From the NCBI RefSeq assembly GCF_003255815.1, contig NC_037681.1, positions 73,967,417 to 74,031,416 on the forward strand: 64,000 bases of DNA. Direction: 5' to 3'. A program made the position numbers and the translations under genes. Under the pieces are notes generated by a model. It ran no database searches and had not been told where the DNA came from. It saw only the letters and a program-made list of their open reading frames with translations. Positions 11,314 through 22,493 of the stretch are shown here, in pieces; within the stretch, counting starts at the first letter, position 1, and each line of letters starts with the position of its first letter. This stretch comes from Theropithecus gelada. Taxonomy: Eukaryota > Chordata > Mammalia > Primates > Cercopithecidae.

Positions 11314-11740
11314 AAAAATAGAACTACCACATGATCCAGCAACCCCACCACTGAGGATATATTCAAAGGAAATAAAATCAGTATGTAAAAGAGATATCTG
11401 CACTCCCATATTTATTACAGCACTATTCACAATAGCCAAGACATGGAATCAACCTAAGTGTCTATCAACAGATGAATGGAATTTTAATATGTGGTACATA
11501 TACATAATGAAATGCTATTCAGTTATAAAAAGATTCACAAAAAATATATATATTCCACCCTCTACTAGAATGTTATAAAATAAAAAAGGGCTTTTATTTG
11601 CAACAACATGGATGAACCTAGAAGACATGATATTAAGTAAAATAAGCCCAGCACAGATGGACAAATACAGCATGATCTCACTCATATGTGGAATCTGAAA
11701 AAGCTTATCTGATAGAAAGAGAATAGAATTATGATTCTTA
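11314..11740 (+). repeat. Second L1MA-type fragment, sense
   Basis: A further partial copy of the same ORF2-end region in tandem: GAACTACCACATGATCCAGC, GCACTATTCACAATAGCC, CATGATCTCACTCATATGTG. It has a foreign-looking stretch at about 11535-11590 (AAAAAATATATATATTCC...TATAAAATAAAAAAGGG). It ends before the 3' UTR, so it is truncated at both ends or is an incomplete duplicate of its neighbour. Confidence 0.7.
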
Positions 11741-12830
11741 AACTTTGTTTTCTTAAAATAGTTTTAGATATTCTAGTTTTGTGCATTTAGAAATAAATTT
11801 TAGAATTGATTTGTCCATCTCAGCAACAAAACATCTGCTGAGATTTTGAGATTGCATTAAATCTAGAAATTAGTTTGTAGATAATTAACATCTTAACACT
11901 ACAGATTTTTTCCACACCATAAATATGGTGTAACTTTCTACTTATTTCGATATTTATCTCAAAAATTCATAGATTTTATTGTAAAGGTTTTGTACATCTT
12001 TAATTTATCCCTAAGTATTACATTTTTCTTGCTATTGTAAATGGAATTAATGTTTACTTCCTTTTCATTTGTGAAACTTATATTCTAGTAGAATAAGGAA
12101 TAAGATAACCATAGTATACAAATACAATTTAATGTTGTCTATTTTATTTTTTTAGCTCACTTTTTTGTGAATAGAGACAATTTTACTTTCTTCTTTCCAA
12201 TCTTGATGCCTCTTCTATATTTTGCTTTTTGTATTGGCTTGAACCTTCAAAAAATATGGAATCAAAATGATGAGATCACACATCCTTGCTTTTTTCCTGA
12301 ACTTAGGGGAAATCATTTGGTCTTCAGTAAGTATATTAGTCATAGGATTTTCATAAATGTCCTTCATTAAGTTTCCTTCTATTCCTACTTTTCAGTGTAT
12401 GTGTGTGTTTTTATTATGAATTGGTGTTGAATTTTGTCAAGCGATTATCTTTTGTGAATCTATTGAGATGATCACATGATTTTACTCCTACAGTCTTTCA
12501 ATGTGGTAAATTTTATTAATTAGTTTTTGAATATTAAACCAATCTTGCATTCATTAGATTAAACCCTCTTGGTAAGGATGCATTATCCATTCAATATGCT
12601 AATATATTATGAGTTTTTGCATATATAAATGAGAAAATGGGTTTATAATTTTCCTGTCTTGCAATGCTCTCTTGTATTATTGGTAGATACTAGGGTTAAG
12701 TTGATTTCTCAAAATGTGTTCTTCTTTTCTAATTTCTATTTTTCTATTTTCTGAAGGACTCTGTATAATTTTAATATGATTTCTTTCCTAAAGGCCTGGA
12801 AGATTCAGTGCAGACTTTTAGTTCCTTGAT
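11741..12830 (-). repeat. Very old L1 (L1ME/L1MC-like), piece 4 of 4
   Basis: Antisense ORF2 resumes with TTAAAATAGTTTTAGATATTC and runs to AGGCCTGGAAGATTC near 12800. L1-type motifs include GTAAATGGAATTAATGTTTAC, TTTCAATGTGGTAAATTTTATT and TTGTATTATTGGTAGATAC. This closes the nested block that began at 1485. Divergence is high. Confidence 0.6.
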
Positions 12831-14035
12831 AAGTTACTGCTGTTTGTACTCCACTTCCCTGTGCCATAATCCAAAAAAGTGACCCAGACAGAAGTTGGAC
12901 TCATCTTATGGGATTATATTCTCACAAGGTTCAAAGTCCCGCACTGCCTTTGAAACACTTGTTTCAGAGATTTTGTCCAATCTTATAATTGTTGATGGTG
13001 GTAGGGCTAGGTTTAGCAGTAGAGCACTTTATCACAGCCAGTAGTGGATACTCGTCAGGATGTTTGAATTTTTATTTAATTTTTTAAATAACTAATATAA
13101 TCTCATAGTTTAAAATTGTAAAATGATAAAGGACGCCCAATTCAATAGTCAGGTTTGTTCAGCATCTATGCCAATCTTCTATACTGCGTAGAATAGAAAA
13201 CTTAGGAACATTTAAACACATTCATGAAGTTTGGGTTCCAGATATGAATTAGATTCTGCCTATCCCATATACTGTTACGAAAATTGCATTTGGAACTAGG
13301 ACATGTGGAGAGAGAGAGAGACCATGGGAGTTTTCTTGATGGGAATGGTAGTAGCTGATTTCTTGGTTGTAAAATGAAGGTAAGGTATTCCTGTAGCAAA
13401 CAGTGGCACTCTCAGTTTCTGATCTCTGTATGAAACCAAATTGGTATGATTCTGGAACCAGAGTAAAGTCTAAAGTTATCTAATTCCCAGTTTCCCAATA
13501 ATCAAAGACATAATATTTCCCTTAGGTGCTCTCCTGGGAGTTTCACCTGGAAGCCTAGTCTAGAGTTTATCTGTATTTTTAAAATGTTGAATATCTGCAG
13601 CAAGCCCCAGATAATAGCCTGATTTCTCCTCAGGTGGTTCTTCCACATCTTGTTCATGTGGTATATGTCTGAAATAAGCAAAGAAGATAATAAATCAGGT
13701 AAGAAATGTTGATTTACCTCTAATTTTACAAAAATTGCTAAGGACTATCATTTCCTATGCCTGGTTTGTCAAGTTGATGATGTAGAAAATACTGTAAGAA
13801 TTATGACAAGTCTAGGTCCTTGAGACCTCCCCTAAACTTACAAATGTGTTTAATATTCTAAGGTAAATTGATATGACTATTATCAAGTGATAGTATGTTT
13901 AATCTCTGCATTCACAGAACACCATCCTTGAAGGAAAGGTGGTTTTATTGCAATGACAAAAGGATCGCCTGTTTCTGTTTCTATTATACTGAACCATCTC
14001 ACAGATCAGATTGGGGGAAAAAAGTGAGTCCATTC
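12831..14035. other. Unassigned AT-rich DNA
   Basis: No repeat family, gene or RNA that I can recognise. It has a short (GA)n run near 13312-13321 (GAGAGAGAGAGA). Reading frames are short and without recognisable motifs. An old LTR remnant cannot be excluded. Confidence 0.5.
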
Positions 14036-15905
14036 TTTTTTAATTGATATATCATAATTGTACATATTTTGGGGGTACATGTTATATTTGATACAGGTAT
14101 GCAGGGTATAATGATCAAATCAGGGTAATTGGAATATCTATCACCTCAAACATTTATCTTTGTGTTAAGAACATTGCAATTCTTCTCTTCTAGCTGCTCT
14201 GAAAAAATATAATAAATGAGTGTTAACTACAGTCTCCCTACTGTACTATAAAATACTAGAACTGATTTATTCTATCTAACGTATTTTTGTACCCATTAAC
14301 CAAATTCTCTTCATCGCCCACTCCTCTCTGCCCTTCTCAGCCTCTGGTAGCTACCAGTCTACTCTCTACCTGCATGAGATCCACTTCTTCAGCTCCCACA
14401 TTTAATGAGAACATGGAATACTTGTTTTACTGTGCGTGGTTATTTTACTTAACATAATGACTTTCAGTTCCATCCATGTTGCTGCAAATGACAGGATTTT
14501 ATTCTTTTAATGGCTGAATAATATTCCATTGTGTGTATATACCACATTTTTAAAATCCATTCATTTGTTGATAGACATTTCAACATCTTGGCCATCGTGA
14601 GTAGTGCTGCAATAAACGTGGGAATGCAGATAGCTCTTTGATATACTGTTTTCCCTTCTTTTGGATATACAACCAGCAGTGAGATTGCTGGATCACATGG
14701 TAGTTCTATTTTTTGTTTTCTAAAGAGCTGCCACATTTTCTATAACGACTGTACTACTTTACATTCCCACCAACAGTGTATAAATGTTCTTCTTCCTTGT
14801 CATCCTTGCCAGCATTTATTTTTTGTCTTTTTAATAATACCCATTTAACTAGGGTGAGATAATATCTCAATGTGGTCTTGATTTGCATGTTCCTGGTGAT
14901 TAGTGATGTTAAGCATTTTTTCATATACCTTTTGGCCATTTGTATGTCTTCTTTTCAGAAATGTTTATTCAGGTTTTTGCCTGTATTTAAATTAGATTTT
15001 TGTTGTTGTTGTTGTTGTTGACTTGTTTGAGTTGTTTATTTATTCTGGTTATTAATCCTTTGTTAAATGAACAGTTTGCAAATATTTTGCCTCATTCTGT
15101 AGGTTGTATTTTCACTTTGTTAATTATTTCCTTTGTTGTACAGAAGCTTTTTAGCTTGATGTAATCCCATTCGTCTTTTTTTTTCTTTTCTTGCCTGTGC
15201 TTTTGAGATCCTACCTAAAAATCTTCATCCAGACCAATGTCCTGTAGCATTTCCCCCATGTTTTCTTCTAGTAATTTCATAGTTTCAAGTCCTAAATTTA
15301 AGTCTTTAGTCCATTTTGATTTGATTTTGGTATATGGTGAGAGACAAGGGTCTGGTTTTACCATTCTGCATATGGACATCCAGTTTTCCCAGCACCATTT
15401 ATTAAAGTGCATGTCCTTTCCCAGATGTATGTTCTTAGTGCCATTGTTGAAAATGAGTTGACTGTAGATGCATGGCTTTATTTCTGGGTTCTTTAATCGT
15501 TTCATTGGTCTATATATCTGTTTTTATGTCAGTACCATGCTGTTTTGGTTACTCTAGCTCTGTAGTACAATTTGGAGTCAGCTGTAATGTGATTCCTTTA
15601 GTTTTGTTCTTTCTGGTCAGGATGGCTTTGGCTATTCTGAGTCTTCTGTAGCTCTATATAAGTTTTAGGATTATTTTTTCATTTATATGAAGAATGTCAT
15701 TGGTATTTTGATAGGGGTTGCATGGAGTCTGTAGATTGCATCCCTGGGATGCATCCTACTTGATCACAGTGAATGACCTTTTTTTAATGCATTGTTGAAT
15801 TTTGTTTGCTAGTATTTTGTGGAGGATTTCTGCACCTATGTTCATCAGGGATTTTGCCTTTTGTTTTCCTTTTTGGTTGTGTCTTTGGTTTTCGTAATAA
15901 GGTCA
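14036..15905 (-). repeat. L1PB/L1MA-type element with internal deletion
   Basis: Antisense 3' UTR (GTACATATTTTGGGGGTACATG) followed by ORF2. A (GTT)n microsatellite lies at 15001-15019. At about 15740 the sequence jumps from GGAGTCTGTAGATTGC to ATCCCTGGGATGCATCCTAC, which skips several hundred bases of reverse-transcriptase sequence. Broken frames at 14464-14736 and 15215-15505 are remnants of the ORF2 C-terminal domain. The 5' end is truncated. Confidence 0.85.
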
Positions 15906-17897
15906 ATTTGTTAATGTATAAAAATTCTTGTACTATCCATATCATCTTCATATTGCAGGAGCAGTTAAAAGGAAATAAAGTATTTTAATGAGTAAATTTT
16001 CTAAAATTTCTGACAATGTCACTTTATCTTGGTCTGAAGATTTGATTTACACAAATTTTATGACCTAAAGAGCCAGACCAAATAGGCAACCTGAATTTTA
16101 CTCAAACAATAGAGTAGGCCTAAGAAATCTTTTGCATCTACCCTAAAAATCCTTCCATTACAGTTGCCTGATAATAATAGCACTTCATACTGTCAAGCTC
16201 TTATAAATATTTCTTGGTCTTATTATTAATAGGCCAAATCTGCCTTTGCAAAGAGTCAAACCCATCCAAGTCCCAAACTTTAACCTGGATACTGAGACCC
16301 CAAATCAAGGGGGATATATTAAAAAGTCTCGTTTAATCCTTTCAGAATTAAACCACACCAAGTGTTCTTAACAACTCACACTGCCATAAATTGCCATAGA
16401 GAGGAACCTGGAAACTCACATCCCACTGCAAAGGAAGTTTCTGTACCAGTTTACGACCTAGTGTACAAATGCTTTCTTTTCATCAGATAGTGAATATAGT
16501 AACACTAACACTTGACAAAGCTCCTCTACAACTTACTTTAATGGGAATCTTATCTCTTCTTGGAAAGCCAGCACTTGAAAGAGGTACACTGTGAACTTCA
16601 CCTTTGGTAAATGATTGATATCTTTTCATAACACTCTAGTTCTTTAGGATTAAGATGGTGTTTACAATTGAATAAAAAACAGATGAAAGAAATGTGAAAA
16701 ACCACCTAGTAATGCAGGCCAAACATACTGTGTATGAGCTGGGCCAAGCAATGCTGAATTAATCTTGTCAGTTAAATATTTAACGTGCTTGATTATATGT
16801 ATATTTGTTATGCATTTGTAGCTTCAATCATGATCTTCCCCATTAGTCTGTTTTATAATATCTCTCCTAATAGGTCCCAGCCTCATCCTGACTCCTAATA
16901 ACTTAGATTCCTAAATACAGTGGATGGCTAGTTGGACCTGACTGAGCCGGCTCAGAACAAATATTGTATTTTCAGATCATATTACTGCCCAAAGTGTTAT
17001 CCTGCTCACCTTATCATTAAAGTCACTATAAGACTTCATTAATATCCCATTATTAACTTGAGTATGCTTCTCAGGATGTTCCAAAGTGGACCTTCAGTAA
17101 AGCAAGCTGCTCAATAACCTAGAACACATCTGTTACTTCAAAATTCAATCAATTAACCAATAACAACACGCAGATCTAAATTAAAATTAGTACCAAATTA
17201 TTGTTAATCTTTATCAAAATATATTAGATCCTAACAAAATTCAGTCAAATAAATAATTTGAAGTAAACTAGTAACATCTCTAGTGTGTTCTTCTCAAGTC
17301 TGCTCATAATTAAAAGGTAATAAAAATGTAGCAATGTCTTCCTCAACCTGACCAGACCACTACCCACTTAGAAAATGGATGGATTTGTGCCTGGGGCCCA
17401 GCCAGTGGAGATCAAAGCATGCATCTCCTCTGCATTTCAGTCAGACTGCTCATCTCATCTTGGTCCAAATTCATCTGGATTACCTATATATAAGTCTCCC
17501 ATTCATATATTCAAACCGAGACTCACTCTTATAATAAGCTCCCCCAACTGAGAATCTGATAACAGCAGTACACATACATATGTTGGTGGATTGCTTTGAT
17601 TTCTACTTCACATGTAAATGAGCCCTTATATAAAATAAATGTCATATAATAGGTAGTATTATATTTACATTTTGCCAGATTCAAAAGTGATAGGCTCTGC
17701 ATAATCTAAATTTAGAGCCTCTGTTATTGTTCAAATGTCAAAACCATAAAACTAGAGCTCATAATTGGGCTAATTGGGAAAAATACCCCTAAAAATATAC
17801 TTGCTTCATGCAGTTGACCTCAATGTTTTGCATGAAAACTTTATGCATGCAACGTCTCTTTGAAGTCCTCACACCAGAAAGGTATCTCTGGGGTTTT
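15906..17897. other. Unassigned AT-rich DNA, about 2 kb
   Basis: No gene recognised. The part around 17370-17560 has a TATA-like CTATATATAAGTCTCC preceded by CpG-poor, mixed-composition sequence, which might be an eroded LTR, but I cannot name a family or find its ends. The rest shows no repeat I can identify. 17884-17897 is the 5' copy of the next Alu's duplication. Confidence 0.4.
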
Positions 17898-18250
17898 GGG
17901 TTTTTTTTTTTTTTGGTTTTTGGTTTTTGGTTTTCTTGGTGTTTTTTGTTTTGTTTTGTTTTTGTTTTTGAGACAGAGTCTCGCTCTGTCCCCCAGGCTG
18001 GAGTGCAGTGGCACAATCTCTGCTCTCTGCAAGCTCCACCTCCCAGGTTCACACCATTCTCATGCCTCAGCCTCCCAATTAGCTGGAACTACAGGCACCT
18101 GCCACCACACCTGGCTAATTTTTTGTATTTTTAGTAGAGATGGGGTTTCACCGTGTTAGCCAGGATGGTCTCAATCTCCTGACCTCATGATCCACCCCCC
18201 TCGGCCTCCCAAAGTTCTGGAATTACAGGCATGAGCCACGGCACCCAGCC
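17898..18250 (-). repeat. AluY, antisense, with long T-rich tail
   Basis: Antisense Alu with body 17969-18250 and a degenerate T/GTTTT tail from 17898. Features are AluY-like (TGTTAGCCAGGATGGTCTC, CAAGCTCCACCTCCCAGG). Flanking duplications are ATCTCTGGGGTTTT (17884-17897) and ATCTCTGGTTTT (18251-18262), which differ by two G. Confidence 0.95.
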
Positions 18251-18262
18251 ATCTCTGGTTTT

Positions 18263-18660
18263 AAAAATAATAATATGAAGGTTTCAATGCTGTGTTCTGG
18301 AGAGACTGAAAGAGTCTCTGAACTGTGGGAAAATTAGTGTAGCTGAGGTCCCTTCCTGAAAATAGGGTAAATAATCACAAGTCTGAATTTGGTACATTGA
18401 ACACTACACTTCCCTGACCCCTACGAATCCTAGATTCATACCACTTCGGAAAGGAGGTTGAGGGGTCTTCTCTAAGGAAACTGTCTTAAGCAAAAGAAAA
18501 GAGATTGAGATTAAAATGTGAAGATCTCTTAACAAAATAGCCTGGTTACCCCGACCTACCCCATTCATAAGAAATGTCTGATCCTTCCCAAGCACTGAGA
18601 CTTCCCAAATGCACACTTCCCAAACATTCAGCCTTCAATCCTACGTATAAATGGAGAAAA
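18263..18660. other. Unassigned DNA
   Basis: No recognised feature. The composition is less AT-rich than its neighbours. It could be the 5' extension of the LINE fragment that follows. Confidence 0.45.
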
Positions 18661-19800
18661 AGATCATGAAAAGATTTGACGCACACCTCTCACATAAAGC
18701 AGAGGCCAAAGAAAAACAAACCAAAAGAAAAAAAATAAGAATGTGGATGACACAGAAATAATGAAGGCAGAAGAATAAAACTTTTTAAAATCTATAATTG
18801 TTATAGCCCAAAAGGAAAGAACAAAATGTTATTAAATGAGAAAAAGGCAGAAAAAGAAGATTCAGAGACACAAAGACAGAAAGAAAGCCCTGAAAAATAT
18901 CAAAAAACATGATGAAAGATAATTACAAAAAATATTAAGAAAAGTTTAATATAACACTGAGAAAATCTCCAATAAATGAGGACAGAGTGTTTAGAAATAA
19001 TAGAGAAAAATATGAGCATAGGATGATCTTGCAAAGTGGTTCAACCTTTGCATAAAAGTTTTACAGAAAGAACGGGAAAAAAACGGGACAAATTTGTCAA
19101 ATAATTCAAGAAAGTTTCACAGAACCTAGTGTCATTAATTTACAGATTGGAAGGACCCACAGCATAACCAAAAAAAAAACCATGATTTTAAAAGAACTTG
19201 ATTAGGGTATGTAGTCATGAAATATCAAGACACCAGGAATAAAGAATAGTAGTTTCTAGAGATAAGTTAAAGCGTAAACACAGAAGATTCGAAATTGTAA
19301 TGGCAGAAAAAGATTCAGCAACAACACTGGAAGCTAGAAGACAATAGAAAAATAACTTTCAAATTATGAGGAAAAAAATATTCCCAATGTATTTCTATCC
19401 CAAATCAAACTAACTATTGAATGTGAACAGAAATAAAAACATTTACAATTATGAAAGCTTGTCAAGAATACATTTTCTCTAATTATTTCTTGAAAAGCTG
19501 TTGAAGAACATATTGAACCCAAAAATGTAATATAAAGCAATAAATGTAAAAACATAAGATCCAGGAAATAAGAAATCTGACTCAAGGTCCAGGCAAAGAA
19601 GATATCTGGGATAATGATGAATGGCAATAATTTATAGAAAGCCTAGAGATATCTCTAAGAAGAATGTATTCAAGAAAAAAGTTATAACTAACAGATTTTC
19701 TGATGTATCTAATCATACTAAAGGTATTTTGATGTACACATAAATATTTACATTTATTTACATATTAGACCTTTGTCTCATTGCATGTTAGTATATGCAG
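18661..19800 (+). repeat. HAL1-like LINE fragment
   Basis: A-rich, purine-rich sense-strand sequence of the kind seen in HAL1 (an L1 relative with ORF1 only). The clearest matches are GATTCAGCAACAACACTGG and GGAAGCTAGAAGACAATAG near 19310-19345, followed by AATGAACAG- and AAAGCAATAAATG-type segments. Heavily mutated, no open frame. The family assignment rests on a few short motifs. Confidence 0.5.
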
Positions 19801-19804
19801 ACTG

Positions 19805-20706
19805 ACTTAATTTTCTTCATTTTTAATTGGCTTGTAACGATTGTATATATTCAGGGGTTCAGAGTGATCTTTTGATACATATATATATATAAAATGAGTA
19901 ATAATTAAATCAGGATGATTAATATAGTCATCACCTCAAATATTTACCATATCCTTGTGTTGGGAACATTTGAAATTCTCTCTTCTCCTATTTGGAAATA
20001 CACAATAAATTATTGTTAACTACAGTCACCATATAGCGTGCTACAGAAAACAAGAACTCATTCCATATATATAGAGAGAGAAATATTTATATCACACACA
20101 CACATATATATTCCTCCCATTTATAGTCCTCATATATGGAGGAATATATATACATGTAACTGTAACTTTGTATCAGTTAACCGGCAGTATTTCCACATCC
20201 TCTCCCTTGGCCCTAATAACCACACTTCTATTTTCTGCTTTTATGAGCTTCACTTTTTTAGTTCCCACATATAAGAGAGATCATGCAGCCTTTATCTTTC
20301 TGTGCCTGACACTTAACAGAATGTACTCCAAGATATTCATGTTGCTGAGAACGACAGAATTTTGTTCTGTTTTATGGCTGAATAGTATTTCATTAGGTAT
20401 ATGTACCACATTTCCTTTATCCATTCATCTGTTGATGAACACTTAAGTTGATTCATATTTTGACTACTGCGAATTGTGTTGCAGTGAATATGTGAGTGCA
20501 GATATCTTTTCAATATACTGATTTCCTTTTATTTAAATAAATGCCAGTAGTGGGACTGCTAGATCATATGACATTTCTATTTTTAATTTTTAAGGAACCT
20601 CCATACTGTTTTCCATAATGGCTGTCCTACTGTATATTCCCACTAACACCATATGAGCATTCCACTTTCTCTGCATCCTTGTCAGCATGTTATTTTTTGT
20701 CTTTTT
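19805..20706 (-). repeat. L1MA-type element, 3' part
   Basis: Antisense 3' UTR and ORF2 end: TTTTTAATTGGCTTGTAACG, GATACATATATATATATAAAATG, TGTTAACTACAGTCACC, ATCCATTCATCTGTTGATG. A local palindromic TATATATGGAGGAATATATAT lies near 20130. It is interrupted at 20707 by a plus-strand L1 5' fragment and resumes at 22494. Confidence 0.85.
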
Positions 20707-20721
20707 AAAAATAACCATTCT

Positions 20722-22478
20722 GAGACATAAGGATTAAGATGGTGGATGGGAAGCAGGACTAGCTTGCAGCTCTAAGGCTTGGACAGACAGAGCAGTGTGT
20801 AGAGAATCACATCATGAATTTTGCTCCAAGAACTACTGCAGGAACATACCAGAAAAGCTGAGAGAATCCACCGACCCTTTGAAGGAACTGGATTGCCGCT
20901 GCAGGCTCCCTGACATGCTGAAAAACTCTGAGTCGGCTGGCTTTCTCAGCAGGGAGGCTGGTGGTGTGAGGGGAGTTCTCAGGCTTGGTCACTGGCTGCC
21001 TGGAAATAGACTTGGTGCTGTTGAGCGGGGCATAGTGGGAGTGAGATCGGCCTTTGGGACTGCAGGCTGTGTGGGAGCAGGGTGAGTCCTGTGACTGCTG
21101 GCTTTCCCCCACTTCCCTGGCAACCTGTATGACTCAGTGGAGGCAGCCATAATACCCCTGGGAACATAACTCCATTGGCCTGGAAACCATGCCCCCATCC
21201 CCCACAGCAGCTGCAGCAAGCCCTCCCCAAGGAGAGTCTGAGCTCAGACATGTCAATCTCTGCCCCTACCTGATGGTCTTTCTCTATCCACCCTGGTTGC
21301 CGAAGACAAAGGTCATAATCTCTTTGGAGCTCTATGGCCCCACCCACCACCTGAGAAACCTGAATACTTGGCCAGCTATTCCTAGGGCAAGTTTGCATCC
21401 TCCCTATCATACCACAGCTGATGCACTCTTGAAAGCACCACCACCGGGCTGGAGGCCAACCAACACAAAACCAGCACACTAAACAAAAATACAACCAAGG
21501 ACCCTCACAAAGTCCACTTCACTCCCCTGCTACCTCCACTGGAGCAGGTGCTGGTATCCACAGCTGAAATATCTGAAGGTGGATCACATCACAGGACTCT
21601 TTGCAGACCAGACACTCCCTAATACCAGCCAGAAGCCTGGTAGCTCCACTAGGTGACTAGACCCGAGAGCAAAAACAATCATAGCAGTTTGGGTCTCAGG
21701 AAGACCCATCCCTAGGGGAAAGCGAAGAACACCACATCAAGGGAGCACCCCTGGGGACAAAAGAATCTGAACAGGAGCTCTTGAGTCCCAGAACTTCCCT
21801 CTGACATACTCTACCTAAATGAGAAGGAACCAGAAAAACGATTCTGTTAATATGACAAAACAAGGTTCTTTAACACCCCCAAAAGATCACACCAGCTCAC
21901 CAGGAAGAATCCAAACTAAGATGAAATCTCTGAATTGTCAGAAAAAGAATTCAGAAGGTAGATTATTAAGCTAATCAAGGCAGCACCAGAGAAAGGTAAA
22001 GTCCAACTTAAAGAAATAAAAAACATGATACAGGATATGAAAGGAAAAATCTTCAGTGAAATAGATAGCATAAATTTTTTAAAAATCACAACTTTTGGAA
22101 ACCAAAGACACACAGAAATATAAAATGCACTGGAAAATCTCAGCAATAGAATCAAATAAGCAGAAGATGGAACTTCAGAGCTTGAAGACAAGGCTTTCAA
22201 ATTAACCCAATCCATCAAAAACAAAGAAAAAATAATTTTAAAAAATGAACAAAGCCTCCAAGAATTTTGAAACTCTGTTAAGCATTCAAACCTAAGAATA
22301 ATTGGTGCTTCCAAGGAAGTAGAGAAACCTAAAAGTTTGGAAAATACATTTGAGGGAATAATCGAAGGAAACTTCCCTGGCCTTTCTAGGGATCTAGACA
22401 TCCAAATACAGGAAGCTCAAAGAACACCTGGGAAATTCATCTCAAAAAGTTCATCACCTTGCCATCATCAAGTCATCT
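20722..22478 (+). mobile_element. 3'-truncated L1: 5' UTR plus partial ORF1
   Basis: Sense L1 sequence beginning at the 5' terminus (GGATTAAGATGGTGG..., with the AAGATGG core of the YY1 site). It runs through about 1.15 kb of GC-richer 5' UTR and into ORF1, whose AAGAATTCAGAAGGTAG and GGAAATTCATCTCAAAAAG segments are recognisable at 21940-22460. It stops abruptly in ORF1 at CATCATCAAGTCATCT, with no ORF2, 3' UTR or A-tail. Flanks are AAAAATAACCATTCT (20707-20721) and AAAAGTAACCATTTT (22479-22493), a 15-bp duplication starting at a TTTTT/AAAA site. ORF1 is not open. Confidence 0.85.
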
Positions 22479-22493
22479 AAAAGTAACCATTTT

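Noticed and set aside
20979..21494. 171-codon minus-strand frame in GC-richer DNA
   Set aside because: It is antisense to the L1 5' UTR; the composition is that of the L1 promoter and no protein motif is seen.
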